Below, piece after piece: positions 24,002-32,780 of a stretch of 64,000 nt of DNA. Positions within the stretch are counted from its first letter, which is position 1. Each line of letters opens with the position of its first letter. The translations under genes were made by a program, and so were the position numbers. Source of the DNA: Paenibacillus sp. 481 (GTDB lineage: Bacteria > Bacillota > Bacilli > Paenibacillales > Paenibacillaceae); NCBI RefSeq assembly GCF_021223605.1, contig NZ_CP075175.1:2672501-2736500 (forward strand). The letters run 5' to 3'. The notes below the pieces were generated by a model, which saw only the letters and a program-made list of their open reading frames with translations, was not told the origin of the DNA and did not search any database.

Positions 24002-25231
24002 ATGAACAAGAAGCTAGTGGCACTACTTGTAGCAAGTCTGCTCGTTATGGCACCCCAAATGGCTCTGGCCGGAAGCTTTAAAATGCTGAATCAACAACAT
24101 GATATAGGTGACATCTTCGGAAGCGCGACGAAGGCACTAATTGATGAGTATGAAATCCCATTGTATGAGCATCCGACGGGAGGCAAAGTATTATTAAAAG
24201 ATTTAGCCCAATATGGATTTGATATTCATATTGGTGATAACGATACGCAATTTGTACGCGTGAAGCGCATTGCGAATAAAGACGTCGAAGGGGTAGTTGT
24301 ACCTGCCGTTGCCGTGGGCAGTAAGATCGGGGATTTGCAAGCCTCAAATTGGTCTGTGCAGTTAGGGAATCGTGCTGTAGTCTCTTACCTTATTAAGGGG
24401 AGTACAGCCATTAACTTTAAAGACTTGAGCGTGTTCGGCGACATTCAATATGACGCAACAGCAAAAACCTTGCAATTGACGTTGAACAATGAATCGTATG
24501 AAGGTCCGGCCGGTGTTGAGCTGAAGCTAGAAGCCGTAAAGAACAATACAGAACATCTGATTAAAGAAGCGCAAGTCGTACATTTTTTTTATCATGCTGG
24601 AAAGAAGCAAGTAAGAACTGAGAAGGAGACAGTGCGTCACATTGAAAGTGGGAAAGAAGTGAAGTTTGACAACGAGGCGACATGGTCAAAGTATAAAGAT
24701 GAAATGAAACACATTTTTTATATGGGGGCAAGTGTTGAGCATTATAAGGATCACGAAATGAAGGTTGTTTCGAATCCGCAATTCGAACAGGATAGCACGT
24801 ACTATAAGACGAAGTACAAACAGAATCTGACCTATTATGTGGAGCTTGATGCGAAGTTGTTTCAACAATATTTAGACACAGAGTTCAAAAAAAATAAGTA
24901 TGGCCCGATCAAAATTACACGTGCGATAGTCGAACAAGTGAATGATGCGAATGTGAAGCAAGCCGTAATCGACCATATTAATTTGTCGCACAAAACGGTG
25001 AAATCGTTCGAGGTTGCGCTGCGTTTCTATGATAAACATAACAAGCTAGTGACAGAAAAAGAGACGAAGTATGAGTCGTTTTTTGGCGTTGTGAACAATG
25101 GAGATGTTGCACGGGGAGACAGAGGGCGCTCGTACTGGGAGCTGATGACTTATAGTAACGCGGTCGTCAAAATGAGTGTGGAAGTGACCAAGGTTGTGTA
25201 TCAGGACGGCACGGTGTGGAAATCAAAATAA
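24002..25231 (+). CDS. Large secreted protein of unknown function
   Basis: A 409-residue exported protein. The signal peptide MNKKLVALLVASLLVMAPQM ends at ALA-GS (about 24). The mature part is lysine-rich, highly charged and lacks cysteines, and contains long alternating charged/hydrophobic stretches suggesting beta domains. No family is recognised. RBS AAAGGAGAAGG precedes the ATG. It lies between the FkbM gene (divergent) and the second signalling module (convergent), with its own terminator. Confidence 0.7.
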   Translation: MNKKLVALLVASLLVMAPQMALAGSFKMLNQQHDIGDIFGSATKALIDEYEIPLYEHPTGGKVLLKDLAQYGFDIHIGDNDTQFVRVKRIANKDVEGVVVPAVAVGSKIGDLQASNWSVQLGNRAVVSYLIKGSTAINFKDLSVFGDIQYDATAKTLQLTLNNESYEGPAGVELKLEAVKNNTEHLIKEAQVVHFFYHAGKKQVRTEKETVRHIESGKEVKFDNEATWSKYKDEMKHIFYMGASVEHYKDHEMKVVSNPQFEQDSTYYKTKYKQNLTYYVELDAKLFQQYLDTEFKKNKYGPIKITRAIVEQVNDANVKQAVIDHINLSHKTVKSFEVALRFYDKHNKLVTEKETKYESFFGVVNNGDVARGDRGRSYWELMTYSNAVVKMSVEVTKVVYQDGTVWKSK

Positions 25232-25243
25232 TATCGCAAAATA

Positions 25244-25285
25244 AGTAAGACACCGTCCTTAGTGCATAAGGGAGGTGTCTTACTC
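25244..25285 (+). terminator. Intrinsic terminator after secreted protein gene
   Basis: An 11-bp perfect stem (25244-25254 with 25274-25284) with a 19-base loop. Confidence 0.65.
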
Positions 25286-25417
25286 ATTAACATGGGATAT
25301 TTAAAGAGGTTGCAAAGATGTGTTGTTCGTTATGTTGATTCACAAAAATTACACGGAATCAAATTAATCCGATAGTGTGAAAGTTGGTGTATTATTTAAT
25401 TTGGATATAACTTAATC

Positions 25418-25446
25418 GGCTGTGTTTATTCGCAGTAAACTCAGCC
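25418..25446 (-). terminator. Hairpin terminator after XRE copy 2
   Basis: On the minus strand GGCTGAGTTTA pairs with TAAACACAGCC (one mismatch) immediately after the TAA stop at 25447. It is homologous to the hairpin inside the XRE copy 1 gene (12837-12865). Confidence 0.6.
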
Positions 25447-25662
25447 TTATTCCTCACATACAAACGGATCACCAACTTCGAAAAAAAGCTTCCAATCGAA
25501 ACCTAGAACTTGTCCGATATTTTTAGCTACTTGGACACTCGGATCGCGTCTTCCACGCTCTATGTTAGAGTAGGAGCTACGCTGAATCATCGACATTTTT
25601 GCTACTTCGATTTGAGTTCTAGATCCTCGGTAGTGGATTAGCCATTTACGCGGCTGTTTCAT
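25447..25662 (-). CDS. Small XRE-family DNA-binding protein, copy 2
   Basis: 71 residues; HTH in SRTQIEVAKMSMIQRSSYSN then IERGRRDPSVQVAKNIGQVL. It is close to the protein at 12619-12894 and shows the probable original C-terminus (GDPFVCEE). The ATG overlaps the Spo0E-like stop by four bases. It may repress or tune its own operon or relay the peptide signal; no target can be read. Confidence 0.8.
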   Translation of the reverse strand: MKQPRKWLIHYRGSRTQIEVAKMSMIQRSSYSNIERGRRDPSVQVAKNIGQVLGFDWKLFFEVGDPFVCEE

Positions 25663-25862
25663 TGTAAAACCTCCTTTACTCTTTTTTTAGTACATACGGC
25701 CTTTTGACACTGTAAAATGTAGATGTCTAATTGTTGGCTAAGTTGTACTACAGGATCAGCGGTTAAGCTGTGATGCTCTTGTACAGCTTGTGCTAGCTGC
25801 TTTTGTAGGTTGTTCATTTTGTACAACAGAGAGGTATGACCGTCGTATTGTGAAAAAGTCAT
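25659..25862 (-). CDS. Spo0E-like aspartyl-phosphate phosphatase, copy 2
   Basis: 67 residues, the same length as copy 1, with the signature seen as SQQLD in QLSQQLDIYILQCQK. A GAGGTGAT-type RBS precedes the ATG. The first 16 residues precede a second Met (MNNLQKQL), where the conserved domain begins; both copies share this layout. It is encoded downstream of the second receptor/peptide pair on the same strand, with two hairpins between, so a separate or readthrough transcript is possible. Confidence 0.75.
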   Translation of the reverse strand: MTFSQYDGHTSLLYKMNNLQKQLAQAVQEHHSLTADPVVQLSQQLDIYILQCQKAVCTKKRVKEVLQ

Positions 25863-25989
25863 CAGCTTATCACCTCGTGTATTTAAGCTCGTCGTCTATC
25901 TTTTAACGGTAGTGTATAACGCCGTGCGCGGGCTTCCTTTTTTTAACTTTACATGCTCGATGATAGGGGAGATAGCAAAAATAGGGCAT

Positions 25990-26018
25990 AAAAAAGTGCT
26001 TGCATGATGCCAAGCACT
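25990..26018 (-). terminator. Intrinsic terminator (minus strand)
   Basis: AGTGCTTG (25995-26002) pairs with CAAGCACT (26011-26018); on the minus strand it is followed by TTTTT. It lies between the second pro-peptide and the Spo0E-like gene and is the second of two terminators in this interval. I see no other gene in 25863-26165. Confidence 0.65.
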
Positions 26019-26129
26019 GGCGAAATTCTTATGCTAATGAAATGGAGTTGTTATTACTCTATCAGCTTAGTAAATGGACTTGAGCACCCACAAAAGCTAA
26101 ACACCCAGCTTATGTTATGTGTGAAAATA

Positions 26130-26158
26130 GAAAAGCGCCCTGCATTGTGTAAGGCGCT
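26130..26158 (-). terminator. Intrinsic terminator after second receptor/peptide unit
   Basis: On the minus strand AGCGCC pairs with GGCGCT around a 13-base loop, followed by TTTTC; it starts 8 bases after the pro-peptide stop. Confidence 0.65.
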
Positions 26159-26165
26159 CACATTA

Positions 26166-26276
26166 TTATTGGTGCCAAGGATGATCATTGAAGAGGAATA
26201 CGGAATCCGGTTCGAACATACCAAGCGGCAAAGTAAGAAAGAAAACAGTTAATAGTAATGATTTAATAACTTTCAT
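26166..26276 (-). CDS. AloP/Phr-like secreted signalling pro-peptide, copy 2
   Basis: A 36-residue open frame beginning 13 bases after the second receptor stop, with an excellent GGGAGGATT RBS. Residues 1-19 form a Sec signal (MKVIKSLLLTVFFLTLPLG), then a short linker and the C-terminal tail FLFNDHPWHQ. Its layout matches the pro-peptide at 8862-8984; both tails contain Pro-Trp. The likely mature signal lies in the last ten residues, exact ends unknown. Too small for standard gene calling but well supported by position, RBS and topology. Confidence 0.75.
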   Translation of the reverse strand: MKVIKSLLLTVFFLTLPLGMFEPDSVFLFNDHPWHQ

Positions 26277-26289
26277 GGTAATCCTCCCT

Positions 26290-27570
26290 CTATATATTTT
26301 CAGGATGACAATAAACGGAACGAAGTTTCTTTAGAATTAAATTGTCTAGAATACTACTGTTATTGATTTGAAGATCTAGTATTAGACCAATGCAAAGACG
26401 TTCATTTTTACTATCATCTACTTTTGCATACTTCAGGGCGCTTTCCAAATAACAATTAGCACCTTCTATTATTTCTCCCATTGCAACTTGGTAATCCCCT
26501 TTTAATTTATAAAAGAGAGCTAGTTCTGATTGTTTATAGGGTGAAGTGTACGAGAAAGAAGTGATTTTTTCTTCAAAAGTTAATAATTTTTCAATTTCGA
26601 GTAGATTATTCATTTTTTGTTGCAATTTAATAAGCTTATTTACTACATGAAGCAATGAATTTTCGCTAACTTTTTCTAGTAATTCATTAAATAAAGATAT
26701 GGCAAGTGCGGTGTTGCCTTTTTTGTCATGTAAAGTTGCTGTTGTGACTTTAACATGTTCCTTAACATGTTTATAGGTATATGTATCGTACAGTTTTAAA
26801 TATTCTTCAGCTTTTTCATAATTACCTAAACGCTCATAGGAGTCGCACATTATACCAATTGCATCTGCTTTGGTTTGACCTTGAAAATCATTTTGAGCAA
26901 CAATTACACTACACAATTCGATACTTTCTTGAAATAGTCTCAAATTATAGGAGTGTACGCCTAATTTGTAATGCAACATTATGCGCTCTTCGGTAGATAA
27001 AAAATGAGAATAGGGAAGGATATAACGCCCATTGTAATACGTTGCTTTTAATTTGGTGAAATCGTTTCGTTCAATTAGATAAGATTGTAATTGCCCTTTC
27101 GCTATATACGGCATCACGCCGTGGTCACGTGCATAGCTAACAATCGATTGAAACAAGGAAAGTTTTAATGCGGGATCAGCTTTGCAAGTAGAAGTCGTAT
27201 TGTACAGTCGCTCAATCGAATCGTAACTATCTTCATTTGGGGATTCCAAATATTTAAGGGCTACTTTGGAAGTTAATGAAATATTACCTGTCGGGATCGT
27301 GTCTTCAAGAATTAAGAATAGTGTATCGGACTTTTGGTCAGCACAAATATAATATTCAACTGTTTCCTCAAAGGGGATGTTCATGGCATTAGCAATACGC
27401 TGAACGGTAACGAATTCAGGTCGCTTGATCTCCCCATTTTCAATTCTTGTTATGCTTGTTCGATGAACCCCAGACATTTCTTGTAGTTGGTGGACAGATA
27501 TACCTGTATCTATTCTGCGTTGTCTAAGGAGATCGCCTATAGTTGAATATAGTAGCGAACCCGAGGACAT
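26290..27570 (-). CDS. AloR/RNPP-type peptide-sensing transcriptional regulator (HTH + TPR), copy 2
   Basis: A 426-residue paralogue of the regulator at 7546-8862. HTH at about 10-62 (IGDLLRQRRIDTGISVHQLQ then ITRIENGEIKRPE), then helical repeats. Shared blocks include MPYIAKG, YLIERNDFTKL, ATYYNGR and ELALFYKLKGDY. The RBS GAGGGAACAACT precedes the ATG. The pro-peptide gene follows directly. The two receptors are diverged enough in the repeat region to expect different peptide specificities, in agreement with the different peptide tails. Confidence 0.85.
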   Translation of the reverse strand: MSSGSLLYSTIGDLLRQRRIDTGISVHQLQEMSGVHRTSITRIENGEIKRPEFVTVQRIANAMNIPFEETVEYYICADQKSDTLFLILEDTIPTGNISLTSKVALKYLESPNEDSYDSIERLYNTTSTCKADPALKLSLFQSIVSYARDHGVMPYIAKGQLQSYLIERNDFTKLKATYYNGRYILPYSHFLSTEERIMLHYKLGVHSYNLRLFQESIELCSVIVAQNDFQGQTKADAIGIMCDSYERLGNYEKAEEYLKLYDTYTYKHVKEHVKVTTATLHDKKGNTALAISLFNELLEKVSENSLLHVVNKLIKLQQKMNNLLEIEKLLTFEEKITSFSYTSPYKQSELALFYKLKGDYQVAMGEIIEGANCYLESALKYAKVDDSKNERLCIGLILDLQINNSSILDNLILKKLRSVYCHPENI

Positions 27571-27817
27571 AGTTGTTCCCTCCTCAAAACGTAGTGATAT
27601 TTGTATTTTATAGTACCATGTATTTCCTATTTGGTAAATTAGCTTTGATTAAATTAAATAGAAATGAAAGAGTTTTCTTTTTTTAGTATTTTAACCGGAA
27701 TTACGTGTAGCACATGGAAAAATAAATATATGGCTGACGGATGGTACTTTGTCGCGTTTTTACGTACAATATGAGTGGAATGTAGTTATTGGGAGGACGA
27801 AGCGGAGGAGAATCGGT

Positions 27818-28480
27818 ATGAAGTATCGCAGCGTATTTGACATCATCGGACCGATTATGGTGGGGCCTTCAAGCTCTCATACAGCAGGAGCGGCAAAAAT
27901 CGGGAGATTGGCACGCAGCATATTCGGCAAGCAACCTAAGCAGGTGGACGTATTTTTGTATGGATCTTTTGCGGAGACGCATAAAGGGCATGCAACAGAC
28001 GTTGCGCTTATTGCGGGTGTGCTTGATTTTGATACAGATGATGACCGTTTGCCGCAAGCGTTGGTGCTGGCGGAGCAAGCAGGTGTTGAGGTTAAGTTCT
28101 TTATCGAGGATGCGGTTCCAGAGCATCCAAATACGGCACGCATCCGTTTGATTGATGGGGGAGAGCAATTAGAGGTTGTCGGCATTTCGATCGGCGGCGG
28201 TAAGGTTGAGATCGTTGAGTTGAACGGGTTTGAATTGCGTTTGTCTGGCGCGTGCCCAGCTATTCTGATTTTGAATCATGATCGTTATGGGGTTATTGCT
28301 GGGGTTACGCAAATTTTGAGCCGTGAAGAGGTTAATATCGGCCATATGGAAGTGTCCCGTAAAGAAAAAGGGCAGATGGCGCTGATGGTTATCGAGACGG
28401 ATGATCGCATTGCCGAGCAAGTAATTAATGAAATTCGTGATCTGACAGGGGTAAGCCGCGTGCTACGGATGGAAGATTAG
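27818..28480 (+). CDS. sdaAB: L-serine dehydratase, iron-sulfur dependent, beta subunit
   Basis: Beta subunit of the [4Fe-4S] L-serine ammonia-lyase that makes pyruvate and ammonia. 220 residues: an N-terminal catalytic lobe with the hallmark IMVGPSSSHTAGAAKIGRLA and a C-terminal ACT domain (about 145-220, GVIAGVTQILSREEVNIGHM). The start at 27818 (MKYRSVFDII) has GGAGGAG upstream; an open frame from 27749 has none. The alpha subunit gene follows after 102 bases. Confidence 0.93.
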   Translation: MKYRSVFDIIGPIMVGPSSSHTAGAAKIGRLARSIFGKQPKQVDVFLYGSFAETHKGHATDVALIAGVLDFDTDDDRLPQALVLAEQAGVEVKFFIEDAVPEHPNTARIRLIDGGEQLEVVGISIGGGKVEIVELNGFELRLSGACPAILILNHDRYGVIAGVTQILSREEVNIGHMEVSRKEKGQMALMVIETDDRIAEQVINEIRDLTGVSRVLRMED

Positions 28481-28582
28481 GAAGTAGAGATTGAGCGGGG
28501 ACTGTGTTATTGAATACGCTTTCATAAAAGGTGTTGGAATAGTTGGTTTTGAGCTTGAGGATGAGAGGGGTAGGTAAAGGTG

Positions 28583-29476
28583 ATGTTTCGCAATGTGGCG
28601 GAGCTGGTGGCATTAGCCGAGCAGAAGTCATGTAAGATTGCTCATATTATGATTGAGCAGGAGATGCAAGTGGCGCAGTTGACGCGCGAGGAAGTTATCG
28701 AGCGCATGGGCCGCAACTTGGACGTGATGGAGCAGGCCGTAGAGCGCGGCTTGTCGGGCGTAAAGTCGCATTCCGGTTTAACGGGTGGCGATGCTGTGAA
28801 GATTCAGCAGTATGTGCAAGCGGGCAAAATGCTTAGCGGCTACACGATTATGGACGCTGTGAGTAAAGCGGTGGCTACGAATGAAGTGAACGCGGCAATG
28901 GGCCTTATTTGCGCGACGCCTACAGCAGGAGCGGCAGGGGTTGTGCCTGGCGTGTTGTTCGCGCTTAAAGAGAAGCTGAACCCGTCCCGTGAGCAGATGA
29001 TTGAGTTTCTGTTCACAGCAGGTGCATTCGGTTTAGTGGTGGCAAACAATGCGTCGATCAGCGGCGCAGCAGGTGGCTGCCAAGCGGAAGTCGGTAGCGC
29101 ATCAGCGATGGCGGCAGCTTCTGTGGTCGAGCTTGTCGGTGGAACGCCGCGGCAAGCGGGCCATGGGATGGCGATCGCATTGAAAAATTTGCTCGGGCTT
29201 GTGTGCGATCCCGTTGCAGGTCTTGTTGAGGTGCCATGTGTGAAGCGGAACGCGATGGGTGCTGCAGTAGCGATGGTGGCAGCGGATATGGCGATGGCTG
29301 GTGTAGAAAGCGTTATTCCATGCGATGAAGTTATTGAAGCGATGTTCCGTATTGGGCAGGCGATGCCAATGACGATGAAGGAAACGGCGCTTGGAGGTTT
29401 GGCGGCTACACCGACAGGTGTGCGCTTGAAGCAAGAAATTTTCGGTACGGAACCGAGTAAGGTCGTCAGTTCCTAG
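28583..29476 (+). CDS. sdaAA: L-serine dehydratase, iron-sulfur dependent, alpha subunit
   Basis: Alpha subunit of L-serine dehydratase, 297 residues. Cysteines that ligate the Fe-S cluster are in GGCQAEVGSASAMAAA, VCDPVAG and VPCVKRNAMGA; the glycine-rich TPTAGAAGVVPG is conserved. The ATG at 28583 follows AAAGGTG; the GTG at 28580 overlaps that RBS. Cotranscribed with sdaAB. The downstream 380 bases hold no gene. Confidence 0.93.
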   Translation: MFRNVAELVALAEQKSCKIAHIMIEQEMQVAQLTREEVIERMGRNLDVMEQAVERGLSGVKSHSGLTGGDAVKIQQYVQAGKMLSGYTIMDAVSKAVATNEVNAAMGLICATPTAGAAGVVPGVLFALKEKLNPSREQMIEFLFTAGAFGLVVANNASISGAAGGCQAEVGSASAMAAASVVELVGGTPRQAGHGMAIALKNLLGLVCDPVAGLVEVPCVKRNAMGAAVAMVAADMAMAGVESVIPCDEVIEAMFRIGQAMPMTMKETALGGLAATPTGVRLKQEIFGTEPSKVVSS

Positions 29477-29689
29477 AAATTATTATTCATTTTTACATTT
29501 TAAAATGATACGGGGTACCTCGCTTTCTAATCGGTGCGCAACGCATTGGATATGGGGTGGGGTATTTCTTTTTATATTGCGGACTGTGCTTACGTCATCC
29601 CATGTACGTGAATCGTAATTTTTGCTATGCTAGGTCATGTTGAAATCAAGTTCGTTCAGGGTACAATACAATTGGCAAAATACAAACAT

Positions 29690-29790
29690 AGAAGCAACAT
29701 AGCAACATAGTAGCAACGTAGAAACATGGGTAATAGGGGCAACCTAGATACGTAGGCAGTAGAGACAACATAGACAAATAGGCAGCAGCT
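29690..29790. repeat. Degenerate short tandem repeats (GCAACATAG-like)
   Basis: About ten imperfect copies of a 9-14 base unit around AGCAACATAG / GACAACATAG lie between sdaAA and the IPP isomerase gene. No hairpin or frame of note. The rest of the 29477-29860 gap shows nothing that I can support. Confidence 0.5.
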
Positions 29791-29860
29791 TTAACACAGA
29801 CGGCTGTTACACGTTTTAAGATGCTTTTTACGATAAGAGACAGGAATAGGAGAATAACGC

Positions 29861-30916
29861 ATGCGGGAACGATCAAACGACACGACACAGCATACGACCG
29901 AACAGCGGAAGACAGAGCACGTACGTATATGCTTGGAAGAGCAAGTGAACGGCGTAGGTGTGACGACGGGTTTGGAGCGATTTCGTTTTCGTCATCAGGC
30001 TTTGCCAGAAGTGAATTTTCACGACATTGACCTCTCGACAGAGTGGTTTGGCAAGCAGGTAGCTACACCGTTGCTCATTAGCTCGATGACAGGTGGAAGC
30101 GACCATACAGGGCCGATCAATCGTCGCCTAGCGGCAGTGGCTGAGGCGCGTGGTTGGGCGATGGGGGTCGGTTCGGTGCGTGCGGCGGTCGAAAATCCAG
30201 ACGTTGCACGTACGTTTCAATTGCGCGATGTCGCGCCAACAATTCCGCTGTTCGCGAATATAGGCGCTGTGCAGCTCAACATGGGCATGGGAGCTGACGA
30301 GTGCCGACGTGCGGTAGAAATTGTGCAGGCGGATGCGCTTATTTTGCATTTGAATGCGCTGCAAGAAGTGTTTCAGCCAGAAGGCGACCTCGACTTTGCA
30401 GGGCTATTAACTAGAATTGAAGCGGTGTGTAGCAAGCTGGATGTGCCTGTCGGTGTGAAAGAAGTCGGCTGGGGCATTGCAGCCGATACGGCACGTGATT
30501 TACATAACGCTGGCATCGCGTTTATCGATGTTGCAGGAGCGGGCGGCACGTCGTGGAGCCAAGTGGAGAAGCTCCGCGGCAACGATCCGGTACGCCGACG
30601 GGCGGCAGATGCGTTTGCCGATTGGGGCATTCCGACGGCAGACAGCGTGCGCGAAGTTCGCACTGCTCTGCCCGACGCTATGGTTATCGCCAGCGGCGGT
30701 TTGCGCACAGGCGTAGATGCGGCCAAAGCAATTGCGCTGGGCGCAGATGCAGCTGGGTTTGGCCGCGCACTGCTTGCGGCTGCAACGCACTCTGATGAAG
30801 CGATGCATGATGTGCTGGCGCAGGTGGAATTTGAGCTGCGCACAGCTATGTTCGGCATTGGCGCTCGTACAATAGACGAGCTGCGCTACACAGAGCGACT
30901 GATAGAGCGCATGTAG
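29861..30916 (+). CDS. fni: Type II isopentenyl-diphosphate delta-isomerase
   Basis: FMN- and NADPH-dependent enzyme interconverting isopentenyl and dimethylallyl diphosphate. The 351-residue length is typical. Family features in order: RKTEHVRICLEE at the N-terminus, PLLISSMTGGSD, MGVGSVRAAVENP, HLNALQEVFQPEGD, VGVKEVGWGI, DVAGAGGTSW and the FMN-phosphate loop ASGGLRTGVDAAKAIALGAD. The ATG has AGGAG at good spacing. It stands alone. Confidence 0.93.
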   Translation: MRERSNDTTQHTTEQRKTEHVRICLEEQVNGVGVTTGLERFRFRHQALPEVNFHDIDLSTEWFGKQVATPLLISSMTGGSDHTGPINRRLAAVAEARGWAMGVGSVRAAVENPDVARTFQLRDVAPTIPLFANIGAVQLNMGMGADECRRAVEIVQADALILHLNALQEVFQPEGDLDFAGLLTRIEAVCSKLDVPVGVKEVGWGIAADTARDLHNAGIAFIDVAGAGGTSWSQVEKLRGNDPVRRRAADAFADWGIPTADSVREVRTALPDAMVIASGGLRTGVDAAKAIALGADAAGFGRALLAAATHSDEAMHDVLAQVEFELRTAMFGIGARTIDELRYTERLIERM

Positions 30917-31094
30917 CACTGATTCCGCGCTGATGATTGAGGGCACTGCATGTTGTGGCGCTGCATCAATGCGTCAGCTCAAGGCCTCTGCTCAGAGCCT
31001 CTAATCAGGGCATCCACTCTACTCGAAATAGGCATTACCATTAGCGCATAGCACCCCTCCCTCACATAGCTTAATCACAGAAGGAGGGGTCAGT

Positions 31095-31433
31095 GTGCCT
31101 CAATATCGCATCATTGTCGATTTGTCGGATCGGATGCTCTACCTGCTAGACGGAAATATAGTCGTAAGGGGCTTCCCTGTCGGCATCGGCAAGATGGTTA
31201 CCCAGACCCCTAGAGGCGAGTTCACCATTATTAACAAGGAGCCGAACCCCGGCGGGCCCTTCGGAGCGATGTGGATGGGTCTTTCCAAGCCCCATTATGG
31301 CATCCATGGTACCAACGATCCTTCATCTATAGGGCGAATCGTATCGCATGGCTGCATCCGAATGTACAACGAAGATGTACTTGAATTATCTAAATTAGTT
31401 CCGATAGGAACTAGAGTTACAATTCGCCAATAG
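31095..31433 (+). CDS. L,D-transpeptidase (YkuD domain only)
   Basis: A 112-residue protein consisting of a YkuD catalytic domain, which forms 3-3 peptidoglycan crosslinks. Catalytic motif HGCIRM with the preceding [14 protein letters not shown] is complete. There is no LysM domain (present in Bacillus YkuD) and no signal peptide, as in several short Bacillus homologues linked to spores. GTG start with an AAGGAGGGG RBS. Single gene. Confidence 0.9.
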   Translation: MPQYRIIVDLSDRMLYLLDGNIVVRGFPVGIGKMVTQTPRGEFTIINKEPNPGGPFGAMWMGLSKPHYGIHGTNDPSSIGRIVSHGCIRMYNEDVLELSKLVPIGTRVTIRQ

Positions 31434-31534
31434 GGAACTAGAGCTATAAGAACAACTCTCTCATCTACAGTGAGAGATTACCTATTTATCATATTGATAG
31501 TTTTTAATCCAAGCATCTCATTCATATTCAACAT

Positions 31535-31572
31535 AAAATACATCATCCATATCAAAGGAGATGATGTATTTT
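31535..31572 (+). promoter_or_regulatory. Hairpin holding the RBS and start codon of the next gene
   Basis: 13-base arms AAAATACATCATC (31535-31547) and GATGATGTATTTT (31560-31572) are perfectly complementary. The loop contains AAAGGAG and the right arm runs into the TTG start at 31571. The fold would occlude initiation, so temperature, protein binding or upstream translation could control it. It may instead act as a plain mRNA 5' stem. Confidence 0.45.
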
Positions 31573-31993
31573 GTCACGAGTATTGGATTACAGAGCTGTT
31601 CAACCTCTTAGTAGATTTAGCTTATCTAATTCCGTTATCATTGCTCAATCGCCGCGCAGAACTAGATTTGCTATTTTTAGCCTCAACATTCCTCAAAGTG
31701 CCAATTTAAATAACAGAGTAGAATTGATCGCAAGTGTGGGAGTAAGAGGGGTCACTGGTATTGCTCAGGTGGTGTTCAGAATTTTTCGAGACGGCAACGA
31801 AATTTTTAGAACGCAGCAAGGTGTTGAATCGGCAGCTTCTGAACAGAATTATATTTTTTCCTTTCAAGGGATTGATGCCAATTTAAGGTCTGGATCGCAC
31901 ACTTACTTCGTAACAGCTGAAAATTTAACGACAGGGACTAGGGCGGATATAGTCGGTCCTACATCATTTAGTGGCTTGGCTATTCAGAGATAA
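31571..31993 (+). CDS. Exosporium-protein-C-like or other spore-surface-like protein, unknown function
   Basis: 140 residues, TTG start, with AAAGGAG upstream inside a hairpin. The sequence is beta-rich, with RTRFAIFSLNIPQSANLNNR, then IAQVVFRIFRDGNEIFRTQQ and a Ser/Thr-rich end. It resembles exosporium protein C-like proteins of spore formers in general character, but I am not certain of the family. No signal peptide and no cysteines. Confidence 0.55.
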   Translation: MSRVLDYRAVQPLSRFSLSNSVIIAQSPRRTRFAIFSLNIPQSANLNNRVELIASVGVRGVTGIAQVVFRIFRDGNEIFRTQQGVESAASEQNYIFSFQGIDANLRSGSHTYFVTAENLTTGTRADIVGPTSFSGLAIQR

Positions 31994-32080
31994 TAAAAGG
32001 AAAACCTGCGGCCTGTACCTCACCCCAACACTTATGCTATCATTAGGTCGACATTTTAGCAGAGAACGGAGTTGCGTAAG

Positions 32081-32653
32081 TTGGCTCAGTTATATTTTCG
32101 ATATGGAGCAATGAATAGTGGAAAGTCGATCGAAATTTTAAAAGTTGCCCACAATTATGAGGAACAAAACAAATCTGTCCTTATTTTTACGTCCGCAGTG
32201 GACAACCGGGATGAGGTTGGATATGTATCTTCGCGCGTTGGCATGCGATCAGAAGCGACACCCATTTATGAAGACACGAATGTGTATGCGATTGTAAAGC
32301 GCCATCCCGGCAAAATTTCGTGTGTGTTGGTCGATGAGGTGCAATTTCTTCACAAGAAGCACATTATGCAGTTTACACAAATCGTAGATGAGTTGAACAT
32401 TCCCGTGATGGGCTTTGGTTTGAAAAATGATTTCCGCAACGAATTGTTTGAGGGCAGCCAGTATATGCTACTGTATGCGGATAAAATTGAAGAAATGAAA
32501 ACGATTTGCTGGTTCTGTGAGCGAAAAGCGACCATGAATATGCGCGTTGATGAACAAGGAAAGTCGATATACAGTGGTGAACAAATTCAAATCGGAGGTA
32601 ATGATAGTTATTATCCGGTTTGTCGCAAATGTTACAAAAATCCACCGTTATAA
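32081..32653 (+). CDS. tdk: Thymidine kinase
   Basis: A cytosolic type II thymidine kinase phosphorylating thymidine with ATP. 190 residues from the TTG at 32081 ([16 protein letters not shown] with the P-loop), chosen because GGAG lies 10 bases upstream; a TTG at 32072 overlaps the [12 protein letters not shown] carries the Walker B Asp and catalytic Glu. Zinc ligands are CWFC and CRKC. A strong terminator follows. Confidence 0.93.
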   Translation: MAQLYFRYGAMNSGKSIEILKVAHNYEEQNKSVLIFTSAVDNRDEVGYVSSRVGMRSEATPIYEDTNVYAIVKRHPGKISCVLVDEVQFLHKKHIMQFTQIVDELNIPVMGFGLKNDFRNELFEGSQYMLLYADKIEEMKTICWFCERKATMNMRVDEQGKSIYSGEQIQIGGNDSYYPVCRKCYKNPPL

Positions 32654-32668
32654 GTTTGTACACGGTTT

Positions 32669-32702
32669 AACCTCTGAAGCGCCGCTTCAGGGGTTTTTTT
32701 TG
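32669..32702 (+). terminator. Intrinsic terminator after tdk
   Basis: A 12-bp stem (32669-32680 with 32684-32695, one G-T pair), 3-base loop, and a run of eight T. Confidence 0.88.
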
Positions 32703-32780
32703 CTGCGCATCATGTTGTCCGTTCTAAACTCCTACTATGATCATAGAAATACAATACATTGTACAAGAAGGGTGATCCAT

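Noticed and set aside
30373-30858. 161-codon minus-strand frame in the IPP isomerase gene
   Set aside because: Antisense shadow of a well-identified gene; Ala/Ser/Thr-rich composition results from the codon use of the real strand.
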